This document shows, one piece after another, positions 1 through 8,558 of a stretch of 64,000 nt of DNA. Location: contig NZ_OZ240671.1 in NCBI RefSeq assembly GCF_965198575.1, positions 1,984,001 to 2,048,000 of the forward strand, written 5' to 3'. Under the pieces are notes generated by a model. That model was not told where the DNA came from. It ran no database searches and saw nothing but the letters and a program-made list of their open reading frames with translations. How positions within the stretch are numbered: the first letter of the stretch is position 1; each line of letters opens with the position of its first letter. Source of the stretch: Lichenicola sp965198575 (GTDB lineage Bacteria > Pseudomonadota > Alphaproteobacteria > Acetobacterales > Acetobacteraceae). A program made the translations under genes and the position numbers.

Positions 1-138
1 CAATCCGCTGCCGGACAGCCAGGCCGTGCGGGCGGCGGCACGACCCGACCGGAGAGCGGGGCGCCGGGACGATGGGACCGAGCCGATCCGCGCCGTGCCC
101 TGGATCCGGCCGCGTTGGCCCGCGATCATGTCGAGCAT
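1..138 (-). CDS. Possible partial gene cut by the left edge, N-terminus only
   Basis: An open frame on the minus strand starts at an ATG at 138 (a second in-frame ATG lies at 129) and stays open to the window edge, giving 46 codons that begin MLDMIAGQRGRIQG. A purine-rich stretch (AGGGGACGGA) sits a few bases upstream and could be a ribosome binding site. It lies in the same direction as, and 127 bp downstream of, the membrane protein that ends the rhamnose cluster, so it may be a further polysaccharide gene. The visible part is Arg/Ala/Gly-rich and matches no family I recognise. It could also be a chance open frame in GC-rich DNA. Confidence 0.3.
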   Translation of the reverse strand, partial: MLDMIAGQRGRIQGTARIGSVPSSRRPALRSGRAAARTAWLSGSGL

Positions 139-265
139 GGATGTCCGTCCCCTGACTGATGCAGGGAACCAGAAAACCATCACCGTCTGCAGGGCGTCAA
201 GTTATCATGCGATCACGGATCGTATATCAGGCACGCGGCCGCGGGTCGTCATGTGGATCGTGGCC

Positions 266-709
266 TCACGCGCGAGGGCCGACGTTCCAGCGGCTGACCC
301 CCGCTGTTCCCCGCATCACACGCCTGGTCATGATCAGGGCAGCCCCCAGGGCCAGGATCAGCGCCAGCAGCCAGTGCGATCCCTGCAGCGTCCGGCTCCA
401 ATCCCGCGGGCCACCTGCCAGCAGCAGAAATCCGAGCGTGACCACCACCGCCGTGCCGACCGCAGGTATTCCACGGCGGCGAGCGAGCACGCACAGCACG
501 ATGAACACGACATATGCGGCCAGCGCGAACCCACGGATCATTTCGCGCAACGGATCGCCGAGCTGTTCCAGGGCGAGCGAGATGGTGTCGAACGTGTGGT
601 CGAACGCGGCGGCGACTCCGGCGCCCAGCGAGCCCGGGCCGATCACCGTCAACAGTACCGCAAGCACCAGGCCGCCGATCCAGACCAGCCCGATGGTGTT
701 CCTGTTCAT
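266..709 (-). CDS. Small hypothetical membrane protein at the end of the rhamnose cluster
   Basis: This encodes 147 residues with four probable membrane helices (about residues 6-27, 60-77, 82-100 and 111-128) separated by short charged loops such as ARRRG and MTRRVMRG, so it should be a polytopic inner-membrane protein. There is no family motif I can name. The ATG at 709 follows a GGGGG stretch and lies 16 bp after the stop of the glycosyltransferase gene, so the two are probably cotranscribed. The position suggests a role in assembly or modification of the rhamnose-containing polysaccharide, but that is inference from neighbourhood only. Confidence 0.6.
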   Translation of the reverse strand: MNRNTIGLVWIGGLVLAVLLTVIGPGSLGAGVAAAFDHTFDTISLALEQLGDPLREMIRGFALAAYVVFIVLCVLARRRGIPAVGTAVVVTLGFLLLAGGPRDWSRTLQGSHWLLALILALGAALIMTRRVMRGTAGVSRWNVGPRA

Positions 710-725
710 TGCCAGCCCCCGGACG

Positions 726-1730
726 TCAACCGATGAGGAACCATAGCCGAAACAGCAGGGTCTCGGCGGGTGTCTGGCGGATCAGCGAGCGCACCTGTCG
801 CATCGCCTGCAGTCGCGAAAGGAGCCCGCCGGACAACGCCCGGTGCAGCGCTTCCAGATCGCGCAGCGCGGCAGGTGAGAGGGCGTGCCGGTACGCCATC
901 AGCCCATCCACGTGCCGGCGGAACAGCTGCATGAACTCGTCCGGCCCACGCCTCAGCGCCATCACGCCGCGCCGCAGCGGCGAATGCGGCGCACCCACGG
1001 CGTTCTGCTGGTGCTGGCGATACAGCACCACCGGCACCGGATCGGCGATGAGCTGGCCGCCCGCCGCGCTGACCACCAGGTAGGACCACCAGTCATGCAG
1101 CGTGCCAGCCGGCGCCTGGCTGGCGGCGACCAGCGCCACACCAGCCGGGTTCAGCATCACCGTGCAGCCGGTGGCCACGTTCTGCGTGAGCGCCGCCGGG
1201 AAACGGCCGGGCCTGCCGCGGTATGGAGACAGTCCCAGCGGCGCCAGGTTCTCGTCGACCAGCCGTTGGCGGGCGCAATACAACGCCGGCACATCCTTCG
1301 GCACGGCCGCCAGAGCATCGACGCCGCGCCGCAGTTTGTCCGGCAGCCAGATGTCGTCCTGGTCGGCGAAGGCTGCGATCGTGTCCGGCGGCACCCGGCG
1401 CAGCAGCGACAGGAAGGAGCCGGCAATGCCGACATGGCCGTCCTGATCCTGGATCGGCGGACAGCGGCAGGGGCCGGCCTGTTCGGCAAAAGCCTGCATC
1501 AGTGTCGCGGTCTCGTCGCTGGAGCCGTCATCGCGCCACAGGAGGGACCAGGACCGGAAGCTCTGTTGCAGCAACGACTCGATCTGCTGCGGCAGGTAGC
1601 GCGCACCGTTATAGGTCGAGAGCAGCACCGCGACAGGCGTCACGTCGGCGGCGGTCTCCACGGTCCTGCCGCCCTGGCCGCCACTCCGTTCGTCCACCGC
1701 GTCAAGCGGATCCGCCAATGCGGATTGCAT
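726..1730 (-). CDS. Family 2 glycosyltransferase, rhamnosyltransferase-like
   Basis: A 334-residue cytoplasmic glycosyltransferase with a GT-A fold expected to use a nucleotide-sugar donor, probably dTDP-L-rhamnose given its neighbours. The nucleotide-binding start of the domain is VAVLLSTYNGARYLPQQ near residues 33-49, followed by WRDDGSSDET at 65-74. The FADQDDIWLPDKL block (around 121-133) holds the DXD-type metal-binding acidic residues and is typical of rhamnosyl/galactosyl transferases that build O-antigen. The C-terminal third is helical and basic. The frame is open far upstream through rfbD, but the ATG at 1730 is the first plausible start after the rfbD stop (29 bp gap); its ribosome site is weak. 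Acceptor and linkage cannot be read from the sequence. Confidence 0.82.
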   Translation of the reverse strand: MQSALADPLDAVDERSGGQGGRTVETAADVTPVAVLLSTYNGARYLPQQIESLLQQSFRSWSLLWRDDGSSDETATLMQAFAEQAGPCRCPPIQDQDGHVGIAGSFLSLLRRVPPDTIAAFADQDDIWLPDKLRRGVDALAAVPKDVPALYCARQRLVDENLAPLGLSPYRGRPGRFPAALTQNVATGCTVMLNPAGVALVAASQAPAGTLHDWWSYLVVSAAGGQLIADPVPVVLYRQHQQNAVGAPHSPLRRGVMALRRGPDEFMQLFRRHVDGLMAYRHALSPAALRDLEALHRALSGGLLSRLQAMRQVRSLIRQTPAETLLFRLWFLIG

Positions 1731-1759
1731 TGTCCGGGGAAGCCGTGTCTCGAGAGCCG

Positions 1760-2668
1760 TCAGGATGGTGGAGGCGCCAGAAGTTCGTCCACCGTGCGCA
1801 CGAGGCTCGCGTGCCAGGGCGGCAGACGGACGCCGAAGACCTGCTCCAGCTTGGTGCAATCGAGCCGGGAATCCGCCGGGCGGCGCGCCGGGGTGGGCCA
1901 GTCGGCCGTCCGGATTGCGAGCACCTCGGGCATCGTCCGCCCATGCTTCCGGGCGGCCTCGAGTGCTGCGACCGCGAGACCGTGCCATGTGGTCTCGCCG
2001 GTGCCGGCAGCATGGAAGATGCCGGCGTAGTGGTCCTGCCAGCCGCCGGTCTCGATGCGCTGCAGGATCGCCAGGATCGCCTCGGCCAGGTCGTCGGAGG
2101 CGGTGGGCGCGCCATGCTGGTCGCCGACGACCTTCAGGGTCGGGTTCTTCTCGCCGGCATTGATCATGGTGCGGACGAAATTCTTGGCCGTCGCGGAGTA
2201 CACCCACGAGGTCCGCAGCACCACGGTGTTCGGGTTGCCCGCCAGCACCGCCTGCTCACCCTCGGCCTTAGTGCGGCCATAGACGCCGGTCGGCGAGGTC
2301 GGGTCGGTCTCGACATAGGGCGCGCCCTTGTCGCCGTCGAACACGTAGTCGGTCGAGACGTGGATGAGCGGAATCCCCGCATCGGCGCACAGCCTGGCTA
2401 GGATCGCCGGACCGTCGCGATTGGCGCGCGCGGCGCCCGCCTCGTCGGCCTCGGCGGCATCGACCGCGGTCCAGGCCGCGGCATTCACCACGGCGGCCGG
2501 CTGCACGGCGGCAAACGTGGCCGTGAGGGTTTCAGGCCGGTCGAAATCGAACATCGGCCGGCCGACGCGATGGATGCGCGGGCCGCCGAGCCGCATGAGA
2601 GATGTCGCCAACTGGCCGGCACCACCGGTGACCAGGATCGCGCCACCCTCGGCAGACAGCGCCGACAT
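1760..2668 (-). CDS. rfbD: dTDP-4-dehydrorhamnose reductase
   Basis: Catalyses the last step of dTDP-L-rhamnose synthesis, NADPH-dependent reduction of dTDP-4-dehydro-L-rhamnose. The 302-residue protein has the Rossmann nucleotide-binding motif GGAGQL (15-20) and the short-chain dehydrogenase catalytic pair Tyr130 and Lys134 in VYGRTK, with STDYVFDG just before it, all standard for RmlD. Length fits the family (about 290-300). The ATG at 2668 shares one base with the rfbC stop (TGATG), so translation is probably coupled; a longer open frame upstream overlaps rfbC and is not used. It is the fourth gene of the rfbBACD operon. Confidence 0.93.
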   Translation of the reverse strand: MSALSAEGGAILVTGGAGQLATSLMRLGGPRIHRVGRPMFDFDRPETLTATFAAVQPAAVVNAAAWTAVDAAEADEAGAARANRDGPAILARLCADAGIPLIHVSTDYVFDGDKGAPYVETDPTSPTGVYGRTKAEGEQAVLAGNPNTVVLRTSWVYSATAKNFVRTMINAGEKNPTLKVVGDQHGAPTASDDLAEAILAILQRIETGGWQDHYAGIFHAAGTGETTWHGLAVAALEAARKHGRTMPEVLAIRTADWPTPARRPADSRLDCTKLEQVFGVRLPPWHASLVRTVDELLAPPPS

Positions 2669-3228
2669 CAGTACTGGAACCAGCCGGTAGCAGCGGAGAA
2701 GTGCGGCGCCTGCGCGTCCTTGTCGGACAGGATCGCCTCCTCCGGCTTGATCGGCCAGTCGACGCCGATCTCGGGGCAGTTCCAGATCACCGCGCGCTCG
2801 CTCGCCTTGTCCCAGACGTCGGTGCACTTGTAGAGCACCTCGACATCGTCGGTCAGGGTGCAGAAACCATGCAGGAAGCCGGGCGGGATCCAGAGCTGCT
2901 GCCAGTTATCGGCCGAGAGTTCGGCGCCGACCCACTTGCCATAGGTCGGTGAACCGGTGCGGGCATCGACCGCCACGTCGTAGATGGCGCCCTTCGAAAC
3001 ACGCAGCAGCTTGCCCTGCGCATGTGGGTCCAGCTGGCAGTGCAGCCCGCGCACGACGCCGCGCTCCTTGGAAAAGGAGTGGTTGTCCTGCACGAACGGC
3101 AGCTCGATCCCGGCCTCGGCGGCAATCCGCGGGTAGTTGTAGGTCTCGGAAAAGAACCCGCGGGCGTCACCGAAGCGGGGCGGGGTGATGAGGATCACGT
3201 CCGGGATGGCGAGCCGTTCTACCTTCAT
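2668..3228 (-). CDS. rfbC: dTDP-4-dehydrorhamnose 3,5-epimerase
   Basis: Converts dTDP-4-dehydro-6-deoxy-D-glucose to the L-lyxo form in dTDP-rhamnose synthesis. The 186-residue product has the RmlC cupin signature: DARGFFSETYN (21-31) near the start, then QDNHSFSKERGVVRGLHCQ with the catalytic His63. The substrate-entry segment DPHAQGKLLRVSKGAIYDVAVD follows in the usual order. The ATG at 3228 has a GGGAGA element upstream and lies 25 bp after the rfbA stop; an upstream GTG would overlap rfbA. Family length is about 180-185, in agreement. Confidence 0.93.
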   Translation of the reverse strand: MKVERLAIPDVILITPPRFGDARGFFSETYNYPRIAAEAGIELPFVQDNHSFSKERGVVRGLHCQLDPHAQGKLLRVSKGAIYDVAVDARTGSPTYGKWVGAELSADNWQQLWIPPGFLHGFCTLTDDVEVLYKCTDVWDKASERAVIWNCPEIGVDWPIKPEEAILSDKDAQAPHFSAATGWFQY

Positions 3229-3253
3229 GCGTGTCGTCTCCCTCTGTCGCCTG

Positions 3254-4153
3254 TCAGGCGTGCACGCCGTCGGCAAGCTCGAGCAGCAGCCGGCCGAGCT
3301 CGGTCTTGGACAGCTTGCGGGCCTGTTCGCGCAGGGACTGCGCGTCGATGAAGTTCATCCGGAACGCGACCTCCTCGGGACAGCCGACCAGCATGCCCTG
3401 GCGGGACTGGATGGTCTGCACGAAGGTGCCGGCCTGCATCAGGCTGTCGGGCATGCCGGCATCGAGCCAGGCGCACCCGCGGCCGAGACGCTCCACATGC
3501 AGCGACCCCTCCTCGAGATAGAGCCGGTTGAGGTCGGTGATCTCGAGCTCGCCGCGTGGGCTCGGCTTGATCCGCCGGGCCAGGTCGAGCACCCGGTTGT
3601 CGTAGAAATACAGGCCGGTGATTGCCCAGTTGGACTGCGGGTTGGCCGGCTTCTCGACCACCTCCAGCGCACGGCCACTCTCGTCGAACGACACGACGCC
3701 GTAACGCTCCGGATCGCGCACCTGGTAGGCGAATACGGTCGCGCCCTCGGGCCGCGCCGACGCCGCACGCAGCAACACGCCGAGATGGTCGGCAAAGATC
3801 AGGTTGTCGCCGAGTGCCAGCGCGCACGGGCTTCTGCCGAGCCAGTCATCGGCGATCAGGAAGGCCTGCACGATGCCGTCGGGCTCGGGCTGCACCCGGT
3901 AGGTGAAGCGCACGCCGAAGCGGGAGCCGTCGCCGAGCAGTCGCTCGAACTGCGGCAGATCGGCCGGGGTCGAGATGATCATGATGTCGCGGATGCCGGC
4001 CAGCATGAGGGTGCTGAGCGGGTAATAGATCATCGGCTTGTCATACACCGGCAGCAGCTGCTTGCTCGCGGCCAGGGTCATCGGATGCAGGCGGGTGCCC
4101 GATCCGCCGGCGAGCAGGATGCCCTTCATACCGGTGTCGGGTGATCTGCTCAT
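3254..4153 (-). CDS. rfbA: Glucose-1-phosphate thymidylyltransferase
   Basis: First enzyme of dTDP-rhamnose synthesis, joining dTTP and glucose-1-phosphate. The nucleotidyltransferase signature GILLAGGSGTRLHPMT begins near residue 11 and is followed by SKQLLPVYDKPMIYYPL, then ALGDNLI for metal binding and GCAWLDAGMPDSL near the C-terminus. I took the ATG at 4153, which overlaps the rfbB stop as ATGA and has GGGAA upstream, giving 299 residues; an internal ATG at 4129 would give 291 and is equally near family length. Second gene of the rfbBACD operon. Confidence 0.93.
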   Translation of the reverse strand: MSRSPDTGMKGILLAGGSGTRLHPMTLAASKQLLPVYDKPMIYYPLSTLMLAGIRDIMIISTPADLPQFERLLGDGSRFGVRFTYRVQPEPDGIVQAFLIADDWLGRSPCALALGDNLIFADHLGVLLRAASARPEGATVFAYQVRDPERYGVVSFDESGRALEVVEKPANPQSNWAITGLYFYDNRVLDLARRIKPSPRGELEITDLNRLYLEEGSLHVERLGRGCAWLDAGMPDSLMQAGTFVQTIQSRQGMLVGCPEEVAFRMNFIDAQSLREQARKLSKTELGRLLLELADGVHA

Positions 4154-5205
4154 GCTGCTGTTCCCAGGCGCTGACCGGTGTAGCGGCCGGACCTGATCGC
4201 CTCCCACCAGGTCTGATGATCGAGATACCATTGCACCGTGCGCCGGATCCCGGTCTCGAAATCATGCGCCGCTTTCCAGTCGAGCGCCTGCTCGGCATGG
4301 CTGGCGTCGATCTCGTAGCGCCAGTCGTGGCCGGGACGGTCGGTGACGTAACGGATCAGACGCTCGCGCGGGCCGGCCGGGTCCGGACGCAGCTCGTCCA
4401 GGGTGCGGCAGATCGCCTGCACCACCTGCAAGTTGGAGCGCGGCTGGCGGGCGCCGATCGCATAGGTCTCGCCGGGCACGCCGTGCTCGACGGCACGCAC
4501 CAATGCCTCGGCGTGGTCCTCGACGAACAGCCAGTCGCGCACGTTGGAGCCATCGCCATACACCGGCAGCTCGCGGCCCTCGATGGCGTTGATGGTGACC
4601 AGCGGGATCAGCTTCTCCGGAAAGTGCCAGAAGCCGTAATTGTTGGTGGTGTTGGTGACGAAGGTCGGCAGCCCGTAGGTGTGGTACCAGGCCCGCACCA
4701 GATGGTCCGATGCGGCCTTGCTAGCGGAATAGGGGCTGCGCGGGTCATACGGCGTGGTCTCGGTGAAGGGCGGATCGTTCGCCTCCAGCGCCCCGAACAC
4801 CTCGTCGGTCGAGATGTGGTGGAACCGGAACGCCGCCTTCGCCTCACCCTCCAGCCCCAACCAGTAGGCGCGGGCCGCTTCCAGCAGCGAGAACGTGCCG
4901 ACCACGTTGGTCTGGATGAACACCGCGGGGCCGTCGATCGAGCGATCGACATGGCTCTCCGCCGCGAGGTGCATGACCGCGTCAGGCCGGTGCTGCTCGA
5001 ACAACGTCTTCATCGTTGCGAGATCGGCAACGTCGGCCTCGACCAGCGTGTGTCGGGGGTCGTCGAGGGCCTCCTCAAGCGCATCACGCGACGCCGCGTA
5101 GGTCATTTTGTCGACATTTATCACGGCGTGCGACGTCGATCGGATAAGGTGCCTGACCACCGCCGAGCCGATGAAGCCGCACCCTCCCGTCAGAAGAATT
5201 TTCAT
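4150..5205 (-). CDS. rfbB: dTDP-glucose 4,6-dehydratase
   Basis: NAD-dependent dehydratase making dTDP-4-dehydro-6-deoxyglucose, the branch point of dTDP-deoxysugar synthesis. The 351-residue protein starts MKILLTGGCGFIGSAV with the Rossmann glycine motif at 7-13. The catalytic STDEVFG (132-138) and the Tyr159/Lys163 pair in PYSASK are present, as expected for RmlB. It is the promoter-proximal gene of the leftward rhamnose operon; the about 200 bp upstream separates it from a divergently transcribed large gene. No operator could be recognised there. Confidence 0.94.
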   Translation of the reverse strand: MKILLTGGCGFIGSAVVRHLIRSTSHAVINVDKMTYAASRDALEEALDDPRHTLVEADVADLATMKTLFEQHRPDAVMHLAAESHVDRSIDGPAVFIQTNVVGTFSLLEAARAYWLGLEGEAKAAFRFHHISTDEVFGALEANDPPFTETTPYDPRSPYSASKAASDHLVRAWYHTYGLPTFVTNTTNNYGFWHFPEKLIPLVTINAIEGRELPVYGDGSNVRDWLFVEDHAEALVRAVEHGVPGETYAIGARQPRSNLQVVQAICRTLDELRPDPAGPRERLIRYVTDRPGHDWRYEIDASHAEQALDWKAAHDFETGIRRTVQWYLDHQTWWEAIRSGRYTGQRLGTAA

Positions 5206-5404
5206 TCTCGACCCTGTCCTCGGTGCTGCATCTCTCGGCTTTCAGCTTGGCAGTGCGCCGCCTGTCAAGCAACCGTCGGGCCCAGACGTGGCGACCATCA
5301 GGCTCTGCTATGGCGATTCGAAGGCGGTTGTGGCTTCGCACCGCGCCTCGAACGGGCGTAGATCTGCCACACCGAATCTGAACGATCGCTTAACGGAGCG
5401 GACG

Positions 5405-7795
5405 GTGTTTGCCGAGGTCCTGAATATCCAGCTGCTGGCAGCGCTCGAGCGGCCAGACCTGCGCATCGTCGCCGACCGGCAGCGCATCGTGTTCGACGCC
5501 CTCCTCGATACCAGCTTCCGGGCCGATCCGGGCGGCGAGGTCGTGCTGGGAGCCTCCTGTCTCGGGCCGGAGCGGATCTGCGCGTTCCACATCCGCCACG
5601 CACTGGAACTGTCGATGCTCCTCGACGCCGCCGCGTCCGGGCTCCTCGACGCCGCCGCGTCCGGGCTCCTCGACGCCGCCGCGTCCGGGCTCCTCGACGC
5701 CGCGGCGTCTGGGCTCCTCGACGCCGCCACACCGGGGCTGCTCGACGCGGCTGCGTCTGGAATGCTCGACGCGGCTGCATCAGGAACCACGGCCGTCCGG
5801 GTGCAGTCGTTCGACATGCCGATCCTGGCCGGGCTGTGCGCGGCTCGGACCGCCTCCCGCTTCTGGCTGCTGGATGCGGCACCCGCGGACCAGCCGGCAG
5901 GACCGGACCCCGCATCGTGGCTCGCCACCATGGCCGCGGATCGGATGCCCGGCCGGGACGCGCTCAACGTGGTCTGGGCACGCGTACGGCAATTGCAGGG
6001 CGCCTCCTACCGCCTGCTGCGGACCGCCTGCTGCGGTCATGACGACAGCATCGTGCCGGAGCCGGTGATACGTGCCCTGGCGGCCTGCTGGACGCTCCTT
6101 GGCCCGGCGGAAACGCTGATGGCGCAGGGCGGCGACGCCCGCCTGGCGGTCGATCCGCGGACCGGCCTCAACCATTACGGCTGCAGCCACCGGCCGCGCC
6201 CATGGGCGGTCACGTTTGCATCATCGACCGCGTCCTCGCTGTCCGAACGCGGGTTCGAGGGCGCCGAGGCGGCACGCAAGCGGCTGGCGATCGCCGCACT
6301 CGGCGGCCGATCGGAGACGGCCTTGCAGCGCGAGACCGACCAGGTGCGCACGGCGATCGCAGATTATTACGGGCTATCCGAGCCCGGTCCTGCCGGCATC
6401 GTGCTGGCGGCGTCAGGCACCGACAGCGAACTGATCGCGCTGGCGATGTGCAGCCTGCCCGATGCGGGCCAGAGCCAGCCGCGGCCGGTCAGCAACATCC
6501 TGGTGGCCCCCGAGGAGACCGGCGCGGGGGTTCCATCGGCGGCGGCCGGGCGACATTTCGCCGATGACACCGCACTCGGCCGCCGCGTCGTGAAGGGCGC
6601 CCTGGTCGATGGCTTTCCGGATGACACGCGGGTGCTGAAGGTCGCCATCCGCGACCGGGATGGCCACCTGCTGCCGCCGGACCTGGTCGATGCGGCCTGC
6701 GCCCGTCTGGCCGAGGCGGAGGCGGCCCAAGGACGCACCGTGCTGCTGCACCGGCTGGACCTGTCGAAAACCGGGCTCCTGGCCCCCGGAACGGCATGTC
6801 TGGAGGCGCTGCAGGCGCGGCTCGGCGATCGGCTCGAGATCGTCGTCGACGCATGCCAGGCCAGGATCGACCGCCGGCGCGTGCAGGCCGACCTGGCGCG
6901 TGGCTGGATGGTGATGGTCACAGGATCGAAGTTCTTCACCGGGCCGCCGTTCTGCGGCGCGCTGCTGCTGCCCAGGCGCATGGCTGCCCGGTTGCGCGGG
7001 CCCGGCCGGCTGCCGCGCGGGCTCGCCGACTATGGCGGTCGCGCCGACTGGCCGGGCGAGGCGACCAACCAGGCCGCCGCAGACCTCGGACCCGAGGCCA
7101 ATCCCGGTATGCTGCTGCGCTGGCACGCGGCCCTGGCGGAAATGCGTGCCTTCGCATTGGTGCCCGACGCGCAGGCGCGGGCGCGTACCGAGGCGTTCAT
7201 CGACGGCGTCGAGGCGGCGATCGCGTCGAGCCCGCATGTCGTGGCCGTGCCGGTGCCGGCGCCGTCCCGCCCGGATCTGCCGATGGGCGCGGGCGCACCG
7301 CAGCCGGGTTGGGACCAGCTGCAGACCATCCGCAGCTTCATGGTGCTCGAGCCGGACAGCCCCCCCGGCGCACTCCGCAAGCCGCTGGACATGATCCGGG
7401 CACGGCAGGTCTATCGCTGGCTCAACGCCGACGTAAGCCGGGCGCTCGACGCTGCGGCGAACGACGCCGACCGTGAGCTGGCCCGGCTGCTGTGCCACAT
7501 CGGCCAGCCCGCCCCTGTCGCCCATGACGCCCTTGCGCATGCGCCCGGCGGCCCTGCGATGGCGGGAGCGCTGCGGATCTCGGTCGGCGCCCGGCTGCTG
7601 TCCGGTGAGCCGTCGCATGAAGGGCTCGACAGCGTGGCGCGGATGGCACGCGAGATCGCCGATGTGCGTCGGATCATCGACAAGATCGGGTTGCTGTTGC
7701 GCCACTGGGAGGCGCTGGAACGGCTCGATCCGGTGCCGCGCTTCTCGTCCGACACGCCGTTGCGCCGCCGCGCCGATCCCGGCCTCAACATCTGA
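5405..7795 (+). CDS. Uncharacterised large protein with a PLP-enzyme-like core and tandem 8-residue repeats
   Basis: A 796-residue protein I cannot assign to a named family. The middle and C-terminal part resemble fold-type I PLP enzymes: VLAASGTDSELIALAM (approximately 336-351) looks like the phosphate-binding start of an aminotransferase large domain, EIVVDACQARID like the cofactor-contacting Asp strand, and MVTGSKFFTGPPFCG carries a candidate Schiff-base Lys509. The first 330 residues are unlike any domain I know and contain seven tandem copies of LLDAAASG or close variants (residues 72-127, bases 5618-5785). The frame opens earlier, but a GGAG at 5395-5398 supports the GTG at 5405. It is divergent from rfbB and followed 22 bp later by a histidine phosphatase gene. 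Enzymatic activity is inferred, not shown. Confidence 0.72.
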   Translation: MFAEVLNIQLLAALERPDLRIVADRQRIVFDALLDTSFRADPGGEVVLGASCLGPERICAFHIRHALELSMLLDAAASGLLDAAASGLLDAAASGLLDAAASGLLDAATPGLLDAAASGMLDAAASGTTAVRVQSFDMPILAGLCAARTASRFWLLDAAPADQPAGPDPASWLATMAADRMPGRDALNVVWARVRQLQGASYRLLRTACCGHDDSIVPEPVIRALAACWTLLGPAETLMAQGGDARLAVDPRTGLNHYGCSHRPRPWAVTFASSTASSLSERGFEGAEAARKRLAIAALGGRSETALQRETDQVRTAIADYYGLSEPGPAGIVLAASGTDSELIALAMCSLPDAGQSQPRPVSNILVAPEETGAGVPSAAAGRHFADDTALGRRVVKGALVDGFPDDTRVLKVAIRDRDGHLLPPDLVDAACARLAEAEAAQGRTVLLHRLDLSKTGLLAPGTACLEALQARLGDRLEIVVDACQARIDRRRVQADLARGWMVMVTGSKFFTGPPFCGALLLPRRMAARLRGPGRLPRGLADYGGRADWPGEATNQAAADLGPEANPGMLLRWHAALAEMRAFALVPDAQARARTEAFIDGVEAAIASSPHVVAVPVPAPSRPDLPMGAGAPQPGWDQLQTIRSFMVLEPDSPPGALRKPLDMIRARQVYRWLNADVSRALDAAANDADRELARLLCHIGQPAPVAHDALAHAPGGPAMAGALRISVGARLLSGEPSHEGLDSVARMAREIADVRRIIDKIGLLLRHWEALERLDPVPRFSSDTPLRRRADPGLNI
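5618..5785 (+). repeat. Seven-copy 24-bp tandem repeat inside the PLP-like gene
   Basis: Seven head-to-tail 24-bp units, each encoding LLDAAASG or a near variant. Units one to three (5618-5689) are identical at the base level. Unit four differs at two third positions, unit five reads LLDAATPG, unit six changes synonymous positions, and unit seven starts with Met (MLDAAASG). The unit length is a multiple of three, so copy-number change keeps the frame. Another LLDAA occurs about 100 bp downstream as WLLDAAPAD. Confidence 0.95.
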
Positions 7796-7817
7796 TGGCC
7801 GCGACACCTGCCCTTTT

Positions 7818-8543
7818 ATGGCCATGCCGATCTGGCCTGATACGCCGCTTCCCGAAGCTGCACCCCGGATGCCTCGACCGATGACACAGCGCGCCGCCTT
7901 CCTCGACACCCCACTCCTGGCTCCCGGGATCACCCGCTTCTGGATGATCCGGCATGCGCTGGTCGAGGAGAATGCGCGCGCCAAGCTCTACGGCTCGCTC
8001 GACGTTCCGCTCTGCCCGGAGAGCCTGGTGGCCCAGGTGCCGATGTACCAGGCCCTGGCGGCGCGTCTGCCGCGGGATGCCGCGTGGGTGGTCACCCCGC
8101 TGTCGCGCACCCAACGGACTGCCCAGGCGATCCAGGAGGCCGGCTACCCGCGCACCGAATGGTCGGTCGAGGCCGGGCTGATCGAGCAATCGATGGGTGA
8201 TTATCATGGGCTCGAGCATCACCGGCTGCCCGAGCGACTGGAGATGCCGGCGCACCCGTTCTGGCCGATGGCAGCCGAGGAGGTGCCACCTGGCGGCGAG
8301 AGCATGGTCCAGGTGCTGGAGCGTGTCGGCGAAACGCTCGAGCGCCTGGCCGACACGCATGACGGGCGCGATATCGTCATCGTCAGCCATGGCGGCGCGA
8401 TCCGTGCCGCGACCGCGCACGCGTTGGGCGTGGACGCGGAAACCTCGCTCCGGTTCTCGGTGCAGAACCTGTCGCTGACCATTCTGGAGCGCCACCCGAC
8501 CGCCTGGCGCGTGGTCACGGTCAACGAGCTTCAGGGGTTCTGA
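7818..8543 (+). CDS. Histidine phosphatase family protein
   Basis: A 241-residue member of the phosphoglycerate mutase-like histidine phosphatase superfamily. The phospho-accepting motif appears as RFWMIRHALVEENARAKLYG, with Arg45-His46 in RHA (usual form RHG); a downstream VTPLSRTQRTAQAI supplies the second Arg and IVIVSHGGAIRA the second catalytic His. The layout resembles the cobalamin/alpha-ribazole phosphatase and broad-specificity subgroup, but the substrate cannot be named. The first ATG at 7818 has no clear ribosome site; in-frame ATGs at 7869 and 7881 are alternatives that would trim a Pro-rich start. It probably shares a transcript with the PLP-like gene. Confidence 0.8.
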   Translation: MAMPIWPDTPLPEAAPRMPRPMTQRAAFLDTPLLAPGITRFWMIRHALVEENARAKLYGSLDVPLCPESLVAQVPMYQALAARLPRDAAWVVTPLSRTQRTAQAIQEAGYPRTEWSVEAGLIEQSMGDYHGLEHHRLPERLEMPAHPFWPMAAEEVPPGGESMVQVLERVGETLERLADTHDGRDIVIVSHGGAIRAATAHALGVDAETSLRFSVQNLSLTILERHPTAWRVVTVNELQGF

Positions 8544-8558
8544 CGGCGGCACCATAAG

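Noticed and set aside
26..736. Long plus-strand frame at the left end
   Set aside because: Antisense to the membrane protein and the end of the glycosyltransferase, no family signature and Arg/Gln/Pro-rich; typical GC-rich shadow.
5618..5785. Possible CRISPR array
   Set aside because: Units are contiguous with no spacers and are in frame with a coding sequence.
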